NCBI RefSeq assembly: GCF_002954715.1
Contig: NZ_MSCP01000001.1
Coordinates: 497,093 to 561,092 of the forward strand
Direction of reading: 5' to 3'
Length of the DNA: 64,000 nt
DNA from: Aliivibrio sifiae
GTDB lineage: Bacteria; Pseudomonadota; Gammaproteobacteria; Enterobacterales; Vibrionaceae
Both the position numbers and the translations under genes were made by a program. Of this stretch, positions 1-8,203 are shown in pieces. Numbering within the stretch: position 1 is the first letter of the stretch; each line of letters starts with the position of its first letter. The notes under the pieces were generated by a model. That model searched no databases and was not told the DNA's origin. It saw nothing but the letters and a program-made list of their open reading frames with translations.

Positions 1-275
1 TTAATTACAATCTCATACGCTAGTCCCATTTGGCCATGTTTATAGTTTTGCTCTGTTTGAATGAATTTTTTACCAAAAGACCAATGATGGTAGTTTATTG
101 GCATACCTACGCTAGAGTAAGCATCCATCATTTGTTCTGCCGTGATGATTTCAATCTGATTGGGGTAAGTATCAAGGCGGTAGTGTTGCGCGACCTTTTT
201 TATTTCCACATGATACTGCTCTAATATTTGAAAGGTCCAATCTGGCCCGTCAGGTAGCATTGCTTTCCTTTTCAT
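1..275 (-). CDS. SpoVR family protein (YcgB), N-terminal part, cut by window edge
   Basis: The first 91 residues are visible, starting MKRKAMLPDGPDWTF and containing the Gln-rich stretch around QIEIITAEQMMDAYSS and HHWSFGKKF, which I recognise as the SpoVR/YcgB family start. The gene runs off the left end. The ATG at 273-275 lies 8 bases past the yeaH stop, and a GGAGG Shine-Dalgarno overlaps that stop, so it is the third gene of the prkA-yeaH-spoVR operon. The family is co-transcribed with PrkA and YeaH in many proteobacteria and linked to stationary phase and nitrogen stress; its biochemical role is unsettled. Confidence 0.9.
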   Translation of the reverse strand, partial: MKRKAMLPDGPDWTFQILEQYHVEIKKVAQHYRLDTYPNQIEIITAEQMMDAYSSVGMPINYHHWSFGKKFIQTEQNYKHGQMGLAYEIVI

Positions 276-283
276 AGTGCCTC

Positions 284-1552
284 CTAAGCCAATTGTTTTT
301 GAAATAACTCTCTGAAAATAGGATAAATATCTTCAACCGATCGAATGTTTTTCATCGCAAAATTATCAAATCCTTGAGTGAGTTTTTCATATTCTGTCCA
401 CAAGGTCTGATGGTGGCGTTTGGTTATTTCAATGTAAGAGTAATACTGGCAATAAGGGAGAATAGATGCGGTAAGCAACTCTTTACATTTTGGTGAATCA
501 TCTGCCCAATTATCCCCATCAGAGGCTTGTGCTGCATAGATATTCCATTCATTGACAGGGAATCGCTCAGCAATTACTTCTTTCATTAGTCTTAATGCAC
601 TGGAGACCATTGTTCCTCCCGTTTCTTGGGAGTAGAAAAAATCGTGTTCATCAACTTCTTTTGCTTGAGTATGATGGCGAATAAAAACGACTTCGACATT
701 TTCATAGGTACGAGTAAGGAAAAGATAAAGCAGTACATAAAAACGTTTAGCGATGTCTTTCGTTGCTTGATCCATTGAACCTGACACGTCCATTAAACAG
801 AACATGACCGCCTGACTTGATGGAATAGGGGTGCGCTCGTAATTTTTATAACGTAAATCAAAAGAATCAATATAAGGCACGTTCTTAATTCTTTCTCGTA
901 ATGTTTCGATTTCTTCTTTCATCTTACGTACTGAGAGAGGTTGAGCTGGTTCGCTGTTTTTAATCTCCTCTAACTCTTTTTCTAATTGAGTAAGCAGTCG
1001 TTTTTTCCCTGCCGTCATGGCGGTTCTACGAGCAAGAGATTGTTGTAATGAACGAACAATATCGATATTAGAAGGGACGCCAGCCGTTTGGTAGCCTGCT
1101 CGGTGAGTTTCCCACTCTGTAATTTTTTGAACTTGATTCTTTTCTAAATTAGGTAGTTCAAGTTCTTCAAATAGGATATCTAGATATTCATCTTTGGAGA
1201 TTTGAAAACTAAACTCATCTTCACCCTCTCCATCAGCACTGGCGTCGCCATCTCCAGCACCGCCGCCACTGCCTCCTTGTGGACGTTCTATTTTATCGCC
1301 TCTGATGAACTGATCGTTACCAGGAAGGATGCGTTCTCGTACGCCTCCTTGACCTTGGTGAAAAACAGGCTCGGATATATCTCCCTTAGGAATAGAGATA
1401 CTTTCACCGTCTTCTATATTTGTTACTGAACGTTGATTAACGGCATCAGAGACGGCACGTTTAATCTGTTCTTGATGACGGCGGATAAAGCGCTGTCTGT
1501 TGACGGTACTTTTCTTTTTCCCGTTTAATCTTCTATCAATAAATTGAGCCAT
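284..1552 (-). CDS. yeaH: YeaH/UPF0229 (DUF444) family protein, partner of PrkA kinase
   Basis: The protein has 422 residues, close to the 427 of E. coli YeaH. It starts [16 protein letters not shown] Gly/Asp-rich linker lies near residue 100, and a VWA-like metal site DVSGSM near residue 252, followed by the family motifs [22 protein letters not shown] and [15 protein letters not shown]. The family is cytoplasmic and works with the PrkA/YeaG kinase in adaptation to nutrient starvation; the exact activity is unknown. It sits downstream of prkA, separated by 77 bases that contain a perfect hairpin, and directly upstream of spoVR. Confidence 0.93.
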   Translation of the reverse strand: MAQFIDRRLNGKKKSTVNRQRFIRRHQEQIKRAVSDAVNQRSVTNIEDGESISIPKGDISEPVFHQGQGGVRERILPGNDQFIRGDKIERPQGGSGGGAGDGDASADGEGEDEFSFQISKDEYLDILFEELELPNLEKNQVQKITEWETHRAGYQTAGVPSNIDIVRSLQQSLARRTAMTAGKKRLLTQLEKELEEIKNSEPAQPLSVRKMKEEIETLRERIKNVPYIDSFDLRYKNYERTPIPSSQAVMFCLMDVSGSMDQATKDIAKRFYVLLYLFLTRTYENVEVVFIRHHTQAKEVDEHDFFYSQETGGTMVSSALRLMKEVIAERFPVNEWNIYAAQASDGDNWADDSPKCKELLTASILPYCQYYSYIEITKRHHQTLWTEYEKLTQGFDNFAMKNIRSVEDIYPIFRELFQKQLA

Positions 1553-1576
1553 TAGTTACCCCTTATTTTGCTAGGG

Positions 1577-1600
1577 GCAGCTCATTAAGTAATGAGCTGC
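1577..1600 (-). other. Intercistronic hairpin between prkA and yeaH
   Basis: A perfect 10-bp inverted repeat with a 4-base loop: GCAGCTCATT at 1577-1586, AAGT, then AATGAGCTGC at 1591-1600. In the transcribed (minus) direction it is followed by CCCCTAGC, not a U-run, so it is not a classical terminator. I infer an mRNA processing or stabilising stem that could set the prkA to yeaH-spoVR ratio. Confidence 0.6.
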
Positions 1601-1629
1601 AACATAATCTCGAAAATAAAAGAGTTTTA

Positions 1630-3564
1630 TTATGAAGATTTACGCACACGTAAGTACCATTCCGCTAGTAAGCGAACTTGTTTTTTGGTGTAGCCTTTTT
1701 CCATCATCCGAGCAACAAAATCGTCGTGTTTTTTCTGATCATCAGTGGATGTTTTTCCATTAAATGAAATCACAGGCAGTAGATCTTCGGTATTTGAGAA
1801 CATTTTCTTCTCAATAACGACACGCAGCTTTTCGTAACTTGTCCATATTGGATTTTGGCCATTATTATTGGCTTTAGCACGCAGAACAAAATTTACGATT
1901 TCGTTTCGGAAATCTTTTGGATTACTTATTCCAGCTGTTTTCTCTATTTTTTCTAGCTCATCATTCAGAGCTGAACGATCAAATAATTGACCTGTATCTG
2001 GATCTCGATATTCTTGATCTTGGATCCAAAAATCAGCATAGACAACGTAACGGTCAAAGATGTTCTGACCATACTCAGAGTAAGATTCAAGATAGGCGGT
2101 TTGAATTTCTTTACCGATAAATTCAACGTATTTAGGTACTAAAAATCCTTTTACAAATTCGGTGTATTTGTCTGCAATGTCTTGAGCAAACTGTTCACGT
2201 TCGATTTGTTGTTCTATGACGTAGAAAAGGTGGACAGGGTTCGCTGCAACTTCAGTTTGATCAAAGTTAAATACACGAGAAAGGATTTTAAAGGCAAATC
2301 GAGTTGATAAGCCTGACATCCCTTCATCGACTCCTGCGAAGTCTTTATATTCTTGGTAACTTTTGGCTTTTGGATCGGTATCTTTTAGTGTTTCACCATC
2401 ATAAACACGCATTTTAGAGAACAGTGATGAATTTTCAGGATCTTTAAGGCGAGACAATATAGAGAACTGAGCCAAAATATCTAAGGTACTTGGGGCACAA
2501 GGGGCATGATAAAGTTCACTGTGTTCAAGTAGTTTTTGGTAAATTCGAACTTCTTCTGAAACACGTAAACAATAAGGGACTTTGACGATATAAACCCTAT
2601 CTAAAAAGGCTTCATTGTTTTTATTGTTTCGGAAAGTTTGCCATTCTGACTCATTTGAGTGCGCTAAAATCATGCCATCAAAAGGCAGGGCTGATAATCC
2701 TTCTGTACCGTTGAAGTTACCTTCTTGTGTTGCTGTTAGTAGAGGGTGAAGTACTTTGATTGGCGCTTTAAACATCTCTACAAACTCCATTAAGCCTTGG
2801 TTAGCTTTACATAAGGAGCCTGAGTAACTATATGCATCGGGGTCATCTTGGGCAAAATGCTCTAATTGACGAATATCTACTTTACCAACAAGAGATGAGA
2901 TATCTTGATTGTTTTCATCACCCGGTTCTGTTTTTGCTATCCCGATTTGGTCGATAATTGATGGGTGAACTTTGATCACTTTAAATTTGGTAATGTCACC
3001 ACCGAACTCATGTAATCGCTTTGCTGCCCACGGAGACATAATTGAACGTAGATTGCGAGGCTCAATTCCGTATTCTTTTTTTAGTAACTCGCCATCTTCT
3101 GTGACATCAAATAAACAGAAAGGGTGGTCGTTGACAGGGCTTCGTTCTCCATTAGCACTCAAGACATAAATGGGTAACTTCTGCATTAAGCTTTTTAGTT
3201 TTTCAGCTAATGATGATTTACCGCCACCTACTGGACCTAATAGGTAAAGTACTTGTTTGCGCTCTTCGAGACCTTGGGCAGCATGTTTAAGGTAAGAAAC
3301 AATTTGTTCAATTGGCTCCTCCATACCATAGAAGTCTTTAAAGGTCTTATAGCGAGAGATGACACGATTAGAAAAAATACGACTCAGCTGAGGATCAAGT
3401 GCAGTGTCGATTACTTCTGGTTCGCCAATAGCGATAAGAAGTCTTTCTGCTGCATTTGCATAAGCACTTTTGTCGTTACTACATAATGACAAGAAATCCT
3501 GCAGTGATATTTCTTCATCTTTTGCTGCTTCATAACGGGCTTGATAGTGGTCAAAAATACTCAT
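1630..3564 (-). CDS. prkA: PrkA/YeaG serine protein kinase (AAA-like)
   Basis: A protein of 644 residues, the same length as E. coli YeaG. An ATG at 3570 is possible, but it would sit almost on the GAGGA Shine-Dalgarno. The ATG at 3564 (MSIFDHYQARYEAAKDEE) has normal spacing and matches the family start, so I use it. A Walker A motif GPVGGGKSS is near residue 110, in the PrkA AAA domain, and the C-terminal half is the kinase-like PrkA domain. The family phosphorylates protein targets and acts in starvation and stationary phase. It is the first gene of the operon with yeaH and spoVR. Confidence 0.95.
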   Translation of the reverse strand: MSIFDHYQARYEAAKDEEISLQDFLSLCSNDKSAYANAAERLLIAIGEPEVIDTALDPQLSRIFSNRVISRYKTFKDFYGMEEPIEQIVSYLKHAAQGLEERKQVLYLLGPVGGGKSSLAEKLKSLMQKLPIYVLSANGERSPVNDHPFCLFDVTEDGELLKKEYGIEPRNLRSIMSPWAAKRLHEFGGDITKFKVIKVHPSIIDQIGIAKTEPGDENNQDISSLVGKVDIRQLEHFAQDDPDAYSYSGSLCKANQGLMEFVEMFKAPIKVLHPLLTATQEGNFNGTEGLSALPFDGMILAHSNESEWQTFRNNKNNEAFLDRVYIVKVPYCLRVSEEVRIYQKLLEHSELYHAPCAPSTLDILAQFSILSRLKDPENSSLFSKMRVYDGETLKDTDPKAKSYQEYKDFAGVDEGMSGLSTRFAFKILSRVFNFDQTEVAANPVHLFYVIEQQIEREQFAQDIADKYTEFVKGFLVPKYVEFIGKEIQTAYLESYSEYGQNIFDRYVVYADFWIQDQEYRDPDTGQLFDRSALNDELEKIEKTAGISNPKDFRNEIVNFVLRAKANNNGQNPIWTSYEKLRVVIEKKMFSNTEDLLPVISFNGKTSTDDQKKHDDFVARMMEKGYTKKQVRLLAEWYLRVRKSS

Positions 3565-3696
3565 ATCCATTTCCTCTTGTCATCCATAGTTCCAAATCGT
3601 TCTTATCTAAGGTTAGTAACTAAACCCTTATTTTGTCCAAGAAAAAACTGAAAATAGAATAAAAATTAATTGAGAAATGTGGCAACGCGCAGGTAT

Positions 3697-3724
3697 AAAA
3701 AAGGCGAACCTTAAAAAGTCGCCT
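3697..3724 (-). terminator. Rho-independent terminator of folD
   Basis: Read on the minus strand: stem AGGCGA / TCGCCT with an 11-base loop, followed by a run of six T. It lies about 27 bases beyond the folD stop. Confidence 0.75.
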
Positions 3725-3750
3725 ATTGATATTTTTGTCACTTTATTTGA

Positions 3751-4608
3751 TTATTTGCTGTGGTATTGCTCACAGGCCAGTAATGTATTTTCAATTAAGC
3801 TAGCAACTGTCATAGGGCCAACACCTCCTGGAACAGGAGTGATATAGCTTGCTTTTGTTTTTGCGACATCGTATTCAACGTCACCAATAAGCTTACCGCT
3901 GTCTAGGCGATTAATACCTACATCGACCACGACTGCGCCTTCTTTTATCCACTCACCAGGGATGAAGTTAGGTTTACCTACTGCAACCACTACCAGATCA
4001 GCTTGACGGATATGGTGCTCAAGATCTTTGGTGAATCGATGACAAGTGGTGGTGGTACAGCCCGCAAGTAGTAACTCAAGTGTCATTGGGCGACCAACGA
4101 TGTTTGATGCACCAACAACAACAGCATGCATACCACGAACTTGAATATTGTAACGGTCAAGTAAAGTGATTATGCCTTTTGGCGTGCATGAACGGAGTTT
4201 CGGAATTCGTTGAGATAGGCGACCAACGTTGTATGGATGGAAACCATCAACGTCTTTTTCAGGGTCTATATGTTCTAAGATTTTAGTACTATCCATTCCT
4301 GCTGGAAGAGGAAGTTGAACTAAAATGCCATCAATTTCAGCATCTTGGTTTAATGTATCAATAATAGACAGTAATTCAGCTTCTGTTGTCGTTGTCGGCA
4401 AATCATAGGATTTTGAAACAAAACCAACTTCTTCACAAGCTCGGCGTTTACTGCCTACATAAACTTGAGAAGCGGGATCTTGCCCAACAAGTACAACAGC
4501 TAAGCCTGGAGCTCGAAGCCCTGCGTCGACTCTAGCTTTAACACGAGCGCCAACTTCTGAACGAACGGTTTGAGAAATTAGTTTTCCATCGATAATTTGA
4601 GCGGTCAT
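3751..4608 (-). CDS. folD: FolD bifunctional methylene-THF dehydrogenase / methenyl-THF cyclohydrolase
   Basis: A protein of 285 residues, the usual size. The catalytic Tyr50 and Lys54 lie in the YVGSKRRAC motif. The substrate motif LVQLPLP, the segment DVDGFHP, the cofactor loop [11 protein letters not shown] and the C-terminal [11 protein letters not shown] are all present. It interconverts methylene-, methenyl- and formyl-tetrahydrofolate in the cytosol, feeding purine, thymidylate and methionine synthesis. It is monocistronic with its own terminator. A PurR-like box about 70 bases upstream suggests purine-linked control. A tRNA-Arg(TCT) gene lies next to it, as in E. coli. Confidence 0.98.
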   Translation of the reverse strand: MTAQIIDGKLISQTVRSEVGARVKARVDAGLRAPGLAVVLVGQDPASQVYVGSKRRACEEVGFVSKSYDLPTTTTEAELLSIIDTLNQDAEIDGILVQLPLPAGMDSTKILEHIDPEKDVDGFHPYNVGRLSQRIPKLRSCTPKGIITLLDRYNIQVRGMHAVVVGASNIVGRPMTLELLLAGCTTTTCHRFTKDLEHHIRQADLVVVAVGKPNFIPGEWIKEGAVVVDVGINRLDSGKLIGDVEYDVAKTKASYITPVPGGVGPMTVASLIENTLLACEQYHSK

Positions 4609-4677
4609 AGTGTTCCTTTAGCGGTCTAATACTGATTGACCTGCTTATTGTCGCAGAAACAATAAGTAATTGCTATA

Positions 4678-4693
4678 ACGCAAACGATTGCTT
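4678..4693. promoter_or_regulatory. Putative PurR operator upstream of folD
   Basis: ACGCAAACGATTGCTT differs from the PurR consensus (aCGCAAACGtTTnCnT, from memory) at one defined position. It lies 70-85 bases before the folD start. The purine pathway uses formyl-THF made by FolD, so the site makes biological sense; binding is inferred. Confidence 0.5.
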
Positions 4694-4831
4694 TTTCGTA
4701 TTTAATATACTCGTATATTGTATTGATATTCACTTTACATCTAAAAAATGATTTTAAGCGAGAGTTTAGATCAAACAATGCACGATCTGTCCTTTTTTTC
4801 AGCATTCGGTAAGATAATGATAAGAAAAGGA

Positions 4832-4859
4832 TTGATCTGATTTCGTATATTCGTATAAT
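4832..4859 (+). promoter_or_regulatory. Promoter of tRNA-Arg
   Basis: A consensus -10 box TATAAT at 4854-4859 sits 16 bases after a TTGATC -35 box at 4832-4837. This predicts transcription starting near 4866, a few bases before the tRNA. The strong -10 box is typical of a stable-RNA promoter. Confidence 0.7.
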
Positions 4860-4872
4860 CCTACCCCATAGA

Positions 4873-4949
4873 GCGCCCTTAGCTCAGCTGGATAGAGCAC
4901 CTCCCTTCTAAGGAGGTGGTCGAAGGTTCGAATCCTTCAGGGCGTACCA
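4873..4949 (+). tRNA. tRNA-Arg (anticodon TCT)
   Basis: A 77-base cloverleaf. The acceptor stem GCGCCCT pairs with AGGGCGT (one G-T pair), the D arm is AGCTCAGCTGGATAGAGC, the anticodon stem is CCTCC/GGAGG with loop CTTCTAA (anticodon TCT at 4907-4909), and the T arm contains GGTTCGAATCC. CCA is encoded at 4947-4949. It reads the rare AGA codon and corresponds to argU of E. coli, which also neighbours folD. argU is an integration hotspot elsewhere; here no integrase or att repeat follows. Confidence 0.97.
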
Positions 4950-4954
4950 AATTG

Positions 4955-4993
4955 AAAAAGCCGCATTAACCTTATGGTTAGTGCGGCTTTTTT
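4955..4993 (+). terminator. Terminator after tRNA-Arg
   Basis: Stem AAAAGCCGCATTAACC / GGTTAGTGCGGCTTTT (one T-G pair) with loop TTAT, ending in TTTTTT. It starts five bases after the tRNA CCA. Confidence 0.9.
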
Positions 4994-5058
4994 CATTTCT
5001 GTCATATCATTTATCAATATGCTAGCGTTACGATATTGCTCGTTAATGGAATGCACAA

Positions 5059-6516
5059 ATGTCTTTTTGGAACGCTTTTTTGATTACTACCCGTTATTCT
5101 AAATTACCTCGCTGTCTCTTTACTCATGTAAATCCTAGTCCGTTAGATAATACGCGTTGGGTTATGTGGAATAGTGAGTTAGCTGAACAATTTGGATTAC
5201 CGCTGATCCCTGATAATACTCCTGAATTGCTGTCTGCATTTTCAGGCGATAATCTCCCTTCTGTTTTTTCTCCTTTAGCAATGAAATATGCAGGACACCA
5301 GTTTGGTAGTTACAATCCAGACCTTGGAGACGGACGAGGACTTTTATTGGGCGAAATTATCGATAAATCAGGAGTTAGCTTTGATCTTCATCTAAAAGGT
5401 GCGGGACGAACGCCATATTCTCGTACTGGAGATGGTCGTGCTGTACTACGTTCAACTATCAGAGAATATTTGTGTAGTGAAGCTATGGTGGGGCTCAATA
5501 TACCAACTACACGGGCTTTAGGAATGATGACAAGTGATACCGCTGTTTTTCGAGAAGGCTATGAAACAGGCGCATTATTAATTAGAGCCACTGAATCCCA
5601 TATTCGATTTGGTCATTTTGAACATTTGTTTTATTCAAATTTATTGGCAGAACAAAAATTATTAGCGGATAAAGTGATTGAATGGCACTTTCCTGACTGC
5701 CTTGAATCAGATAGTCCTTATGCTGCAATGTTTGATGAGATTGTTGATCGCACTGCCTCTATGATTGCACAGTGGCAAGCTGTTGGGTTTGCACATGGTG
5801 TTATGAATACCGATAACATGTCGATTATAGGGCAAACGTTTGATTATGGTCCTTTTGGTTTCCTTGATGATTACGAGCCTAGTTATATTTGCAATCATTC
5901 TGATTATCAGGGGCGTTATGCATTTAATCAGCAACCCAGAATTGGCTTATGGAATTTGTCTGCTCTAGCACACTCTCTTTCTCCATTAATTGATAAATCA
6001 GACTTAGAATCCTCTTTGGCTCAATATGAAGCACAACTTCATGGTTACTTCAGCCAATTAATGAGAGATAAATTAGGACTTTATTCTAAACAAGAAGGGG
6101 ATAGTCGATTATTTGAATCGATGTTTGAGTTGTTGTCGCAAAATGCGGTGGATTACACTCGATTTATGCGTTCACTTTCTTATTTGGATAGTAAAGACAA
6201 GCAAACCATTGTTGATCTGTTTGTTGACCGAGAAGCGGCAACGTTATGGGTGGATTTATATTTAACTCGCTGTGAATTGGAAGAGGATGGCGTTGAACTT
6301 CGCTGTGAGAAAATGAGAAGTGTAAATCCTAAATACATTCTTAGAAATTATTTGGCGCAGCAGGCAATTGATAAAGCTCAACAGGGCGATTTTAGTGAGC
6401 TAGAAATATTATCGTTATTATTAGAAAAGCCATTTGAAGAACATACTGAATTTGAACAATATGCTCAATTACCTCCTGAATGGGGTAAGAAGATGGAGAT
6501 TAGTTGCTCCTCATAA
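5059..6516 (+). CDS. selO: SelO/YdiU (UPF0061) protein adenylyltransferase-like pseudokinase
   Basis: A protein of 485 residues (E. coli YdiU is about 478). Family motifs are clear: [45 protein letters not shown] and the active-site segment [10 protein letters not shown], followed by [11 protein letters not shown]. SelO proteins have a kinase fold with ATP bound in inverted orientation and transfer AMP to Ser/Thr/Tyr of targets, often redox proteins. The usual C-terminal selenocysteine/cysteine position is plausible here, because the protein ends EISCSS. The gene stands alone between the tRNA terminator and a shared terminator with the lipoprotein gene. Confidence 0.93.
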   Translation: MSFWNAFLITTRYSKLPRCLFTHVNPSPLDNTRWVMWNSELAEQFGLPLIPDNTPELLSAFSGDNLPSVFSPLAMKYAGHQFGSYNPDLGDGRGLLLGEIIDKSGVSFDLHLKGAGRTPYSRTGDGRAVLRSTIREYLCSEAMVGLNIPTTRALGMMTSDTAVFREGYETGALLIRATESHIRFGHFEHLFYSNLLAEQKLLADKVIEWHFPDCLESDSPYAAMFDEIVDRTASMIAQWQAVGFAHGVMNTDNMSIIGQTFDYGPFGFLDDYEPSYICNHSDYQGRYAFNQQPRIGLWNLSALAHSLSPLIDKSDLESSLAQYEAQLHGYFSQLMRDKLGLYSKQEGDSRLFESMFELLSQNAVDYTRFMRSLSYLDSKDKQTIVDLFVDREAATLWVDLYLTRCELEEDGVELRCEKMRSVNPKYILRNYLAQQAIDKAQQGDFSELEILSLLLEKPFEEHTEFEQYAQLPPEWGKKMEISCSS

Positions 6517-6553
6517 AAATAATAAAGCAGCCAGATGGCTGCTTTATTATTTT
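6517..6553. terminator. Bidirectional terminator between selO and the DUF4136 gene
   Basis: Stem AATAAAGCAGCC / GGCTGCTTTATT around an AGAT loop, flanked by A-rich and T-rich tails on the two sides. The two genes are convergent, so it can serve both. Confidence 0.8.
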
Positions 6554-6566
6554 ATATTTCAGGCGC

Positions 6567-7103
6567 TTATTTTTTTAGATTATGCAACATAAACTCAGTC
6601 AATTCATCTAAAGACATTTTATTATCGGAATTGGTATAACCTTGCGCTAACACTGACCATTGTTGATATGGTTCATTTGGTAAAAAGATAGCGATGAAAA
6701 TACTGGCCTTTTTTGAGTCGTCATTCTCAACACCAATTGGTTGTATCCCTGTTAATAGCCCCGTTTTTTCTAGGATATCTTCATCTTGAATGTTTTCTTC
6801 TAGACCTAAACCATAACCCACATAGAAATCGGCATCAGTCGCGTTATCGACAAATTGAAACCCTCTCTTTTCTAATGAGGATTTTAATGAGTGGGAAAAT
6901 CGTTCTTCTGTATCTCTATTGTTTAATTCTTTATTTAAATAATTGGCGCTGATAGTGGGGTGCCAAGAGAACGTCTTTTTCCCTTGAAGCGTATTATTAA
7001 TATCGCCAGTCGTAACTAAGTTTACCGTGCTTTTTTCTTGGTAGGTTTCGGACACACAGCCCGATAGAGTAAATAATAGAATAAGTGAGAGAATATATTT
7101 CAA
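6567..7103 (-). CDS. DUF4136-type lipoprotein
   Basis: A protein of 178 residues. The N-terminus MKYILSLILLFTLSGC is a lipoprotein signal with lipobox LSGC, so the mature protein starts at Cys16 and Val17 follows it; Asp is not at +2, so outer-membrane sorting is likely. Downstream, TFSWHPTISANYLNKELNNRD, ADFYVGYGLGLEE and a C-terminal Gln/Trp segment resemble DUF4136. These are envelope lipoproteins of unknown function. The gene is monocistronic, convergent with selO. Confidence 0.75.
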   Translation of the reverse strand: MKYILSLILLFTLSGCVSETYQEKSTVNLVTTGDINNTLQGKKTFSWHPTISANYLNKELNNRDTEERFSHSLKSSLEKRGFQFVDNATDADFYVGYGLGLEENIQDEDILEKTGLLTGIQPIGVENDDSKKASIFIAIFLPNEPYQQWSVLAQGYTNSDNKMSLDELTEFMLHNLKK

Positions 7104-7161
7104 ATTAGCTACCTAGATGAATGAATGGAAGTCTTTAGAGCGTTTCTTAATCGATAGGTTC

Positions 7162-7190
7162 AAAAAAGGTGAGTATCGATACTCACCTTT
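7162..7190 (-). terminator. Terminator of cspD
   Basis: AAAGGTGAGTATC at 7165-7177 is followed directly by its perfect reverse complement at 7178-7190. On the minus strand it ends in a TTTTTT run, 33 bases past the cspD stop. Confidence 0.85.
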
Positions 7191-7222
7191 AATATTATTT
7201 AATTAGCCATAATTACGTAATA

Positions 7223-7444
7223 TTATTTTACAGTTTCACCTTCAAGTGGTTTGATTTCACTTGCATGAAAGCCTTTTGGGCCTTCATGGATTTCGTAGGT
7301 GACAGCTTGTCCTGCTTTTAATGTACGGTAGCCATCCATTTCTATTGTGGAATAATGAGCAAAAATATCCCCATCTTCTCCTTCTGGACAAATGAAGCCA
7401 AACCCTTTGGCGTTATTGAACCATTTAACTGTACCTGTTGCCAT
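7223..7444 (-). CDS. cspD: Cold-shock-domain protein CspD
   Basis: A protein of 73 residues with one cold-shock domain. The RNP1 motif KGFGFI and RNP2-like DIFAHYSTI are intact, preceded by MATGTVKWFN. An open frame extends upstream to 7492, but homology fixes the ATG at 7442-7444. The CspD identity is inferred from its E. coli-like position divergent from clpS and from the CspD-typical YRTLKAGQAVTYEI. CspD is a stationary-phase single-strand DNA-binding inhibitor of replication in E. coli. Confidence 0.92.
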   Translation of the reverse strand: MATGTVKWFNNAKGFGFICPEGEDGDIFAHYSTIEMDGYRTLKAGQAVTYEIHEGPKGFHASEIKPLEGETVK

Positions 7445-7839
7445 GCTATACATCCTTCTGCATTTTAAATTACCTAGCATAATATTTATCAATTAAGAAT
7501 TTGCTTAATTGATAACCACTAACAAGTACACTCTATTAAATCTCAAGAGGGAGTCAAGTACATTCTGTTTACCTTTGTAACATTTGTGTTTAATATCATA
7601 TTTGCGATTAACATTATTATCAGTAATATCAGATTGATAAATAAAGTGGAGATAAAGAAAAAAAGCCCCTATCCTTTACTTTAATATCGCTGTTTTTCTA
7701 TTCGATTTTATGAAAAATAAGTGATAAAGACATGAAAATAGCATCTTTTGTTTGATGTAGTTCTCCGTCTAGATTAGGCTCAATAGCAGGGGGATACATT
7801 GAGTATCACAGAATGTTATTTAACTAATCAGTTGTCGAC
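7445..7839. other. Divergent cspD / clpS regulatory region
   Basis: 395 AT-rich bases between two divergent starts. I see no ORF, tRNA-like fold or strong hairpin. It should hold both promoters, but no -35/-10 pair stands out clearly enough to call. Confidence 0.5.
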
Positions 7840-8160
7840 ATGAGCAAATTATATGAATGGATTTCTCCTGATTCAGATGTTTTGGAGCAAGAGAAAACAG
7901 AGTTAAGACCACCATCTATGTATAAAGTGGTTTTAAATAATGATGATTACACTCCAATGGAGTTTGTTGTCGAAGTTTTAGATAAATATTTTTCCATGGA
8001 TTTGGAAAAAGCGACACAATTAATGCTAACAGTGCATTATGAAGGGAAAGCAGTATGTGGGGTTTTTACTGCTGAAGTTGCTGAAACTAAAGTCGCGCAA
8101 GTTAATGAATATTCGCGTGATAATGAGCACCCACTACTGTGTACAATGGAACAAGCGTAA
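7840..8160 (+). CDS. clpS: ClpS, N-degron adaptor for ClpAP
   Basis: A protein of 106 residues, the E. coli length. The core motif [20 protein letters not shown] contains the N-degron-binding Asn/Asp pair, and [19 protein letters not shown] follows. The N-terminal tail is acidic and flexible. ClpS binds proteins with N-terminal Leu, Phe, Tyr or Trp and hands them to ClpA. It is the first gene of the clpS-clpA operon and divergent from cspD. The aat and bpt genes that make such N-termini are 3-4 kb away. Confidence 0.97.
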   Translation: MSKLYEWISPDSDVLEQEKTELRPPSMYKVVLNNDDYTPMEFVVEVLDKYFSMDLEKATQLMLTVHYEGKAVCGVFTAEVAETKVAQVNEYSRDNEHPLLCTMEQA

Positions 8161-8203
8161 GTTTGTTCGTTACACCATATTTTTGGTGTTTTGGGAGGTT
8201 CCT

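Noticed and set aside
4810-4832. Fur-box-like AT stretch GATAATGATAAG near the tRNA promoter
   Set aside because: Too few matches to the 19-base palindrome and no iron gene next to it.
4873-4993. tRNA-Arg as a phage or island attachment site
   Set aside because: No repeat of the tRNA 3' end, integrase or foreign composition follows; selO comes directly after the terminator.
8039-8203. N-terminal extension of clpA into clpS
   Set aside because: It runs inside clpS in another frame, while GGGAGG and the conserved [10 protein letters not shown] mark 8204.
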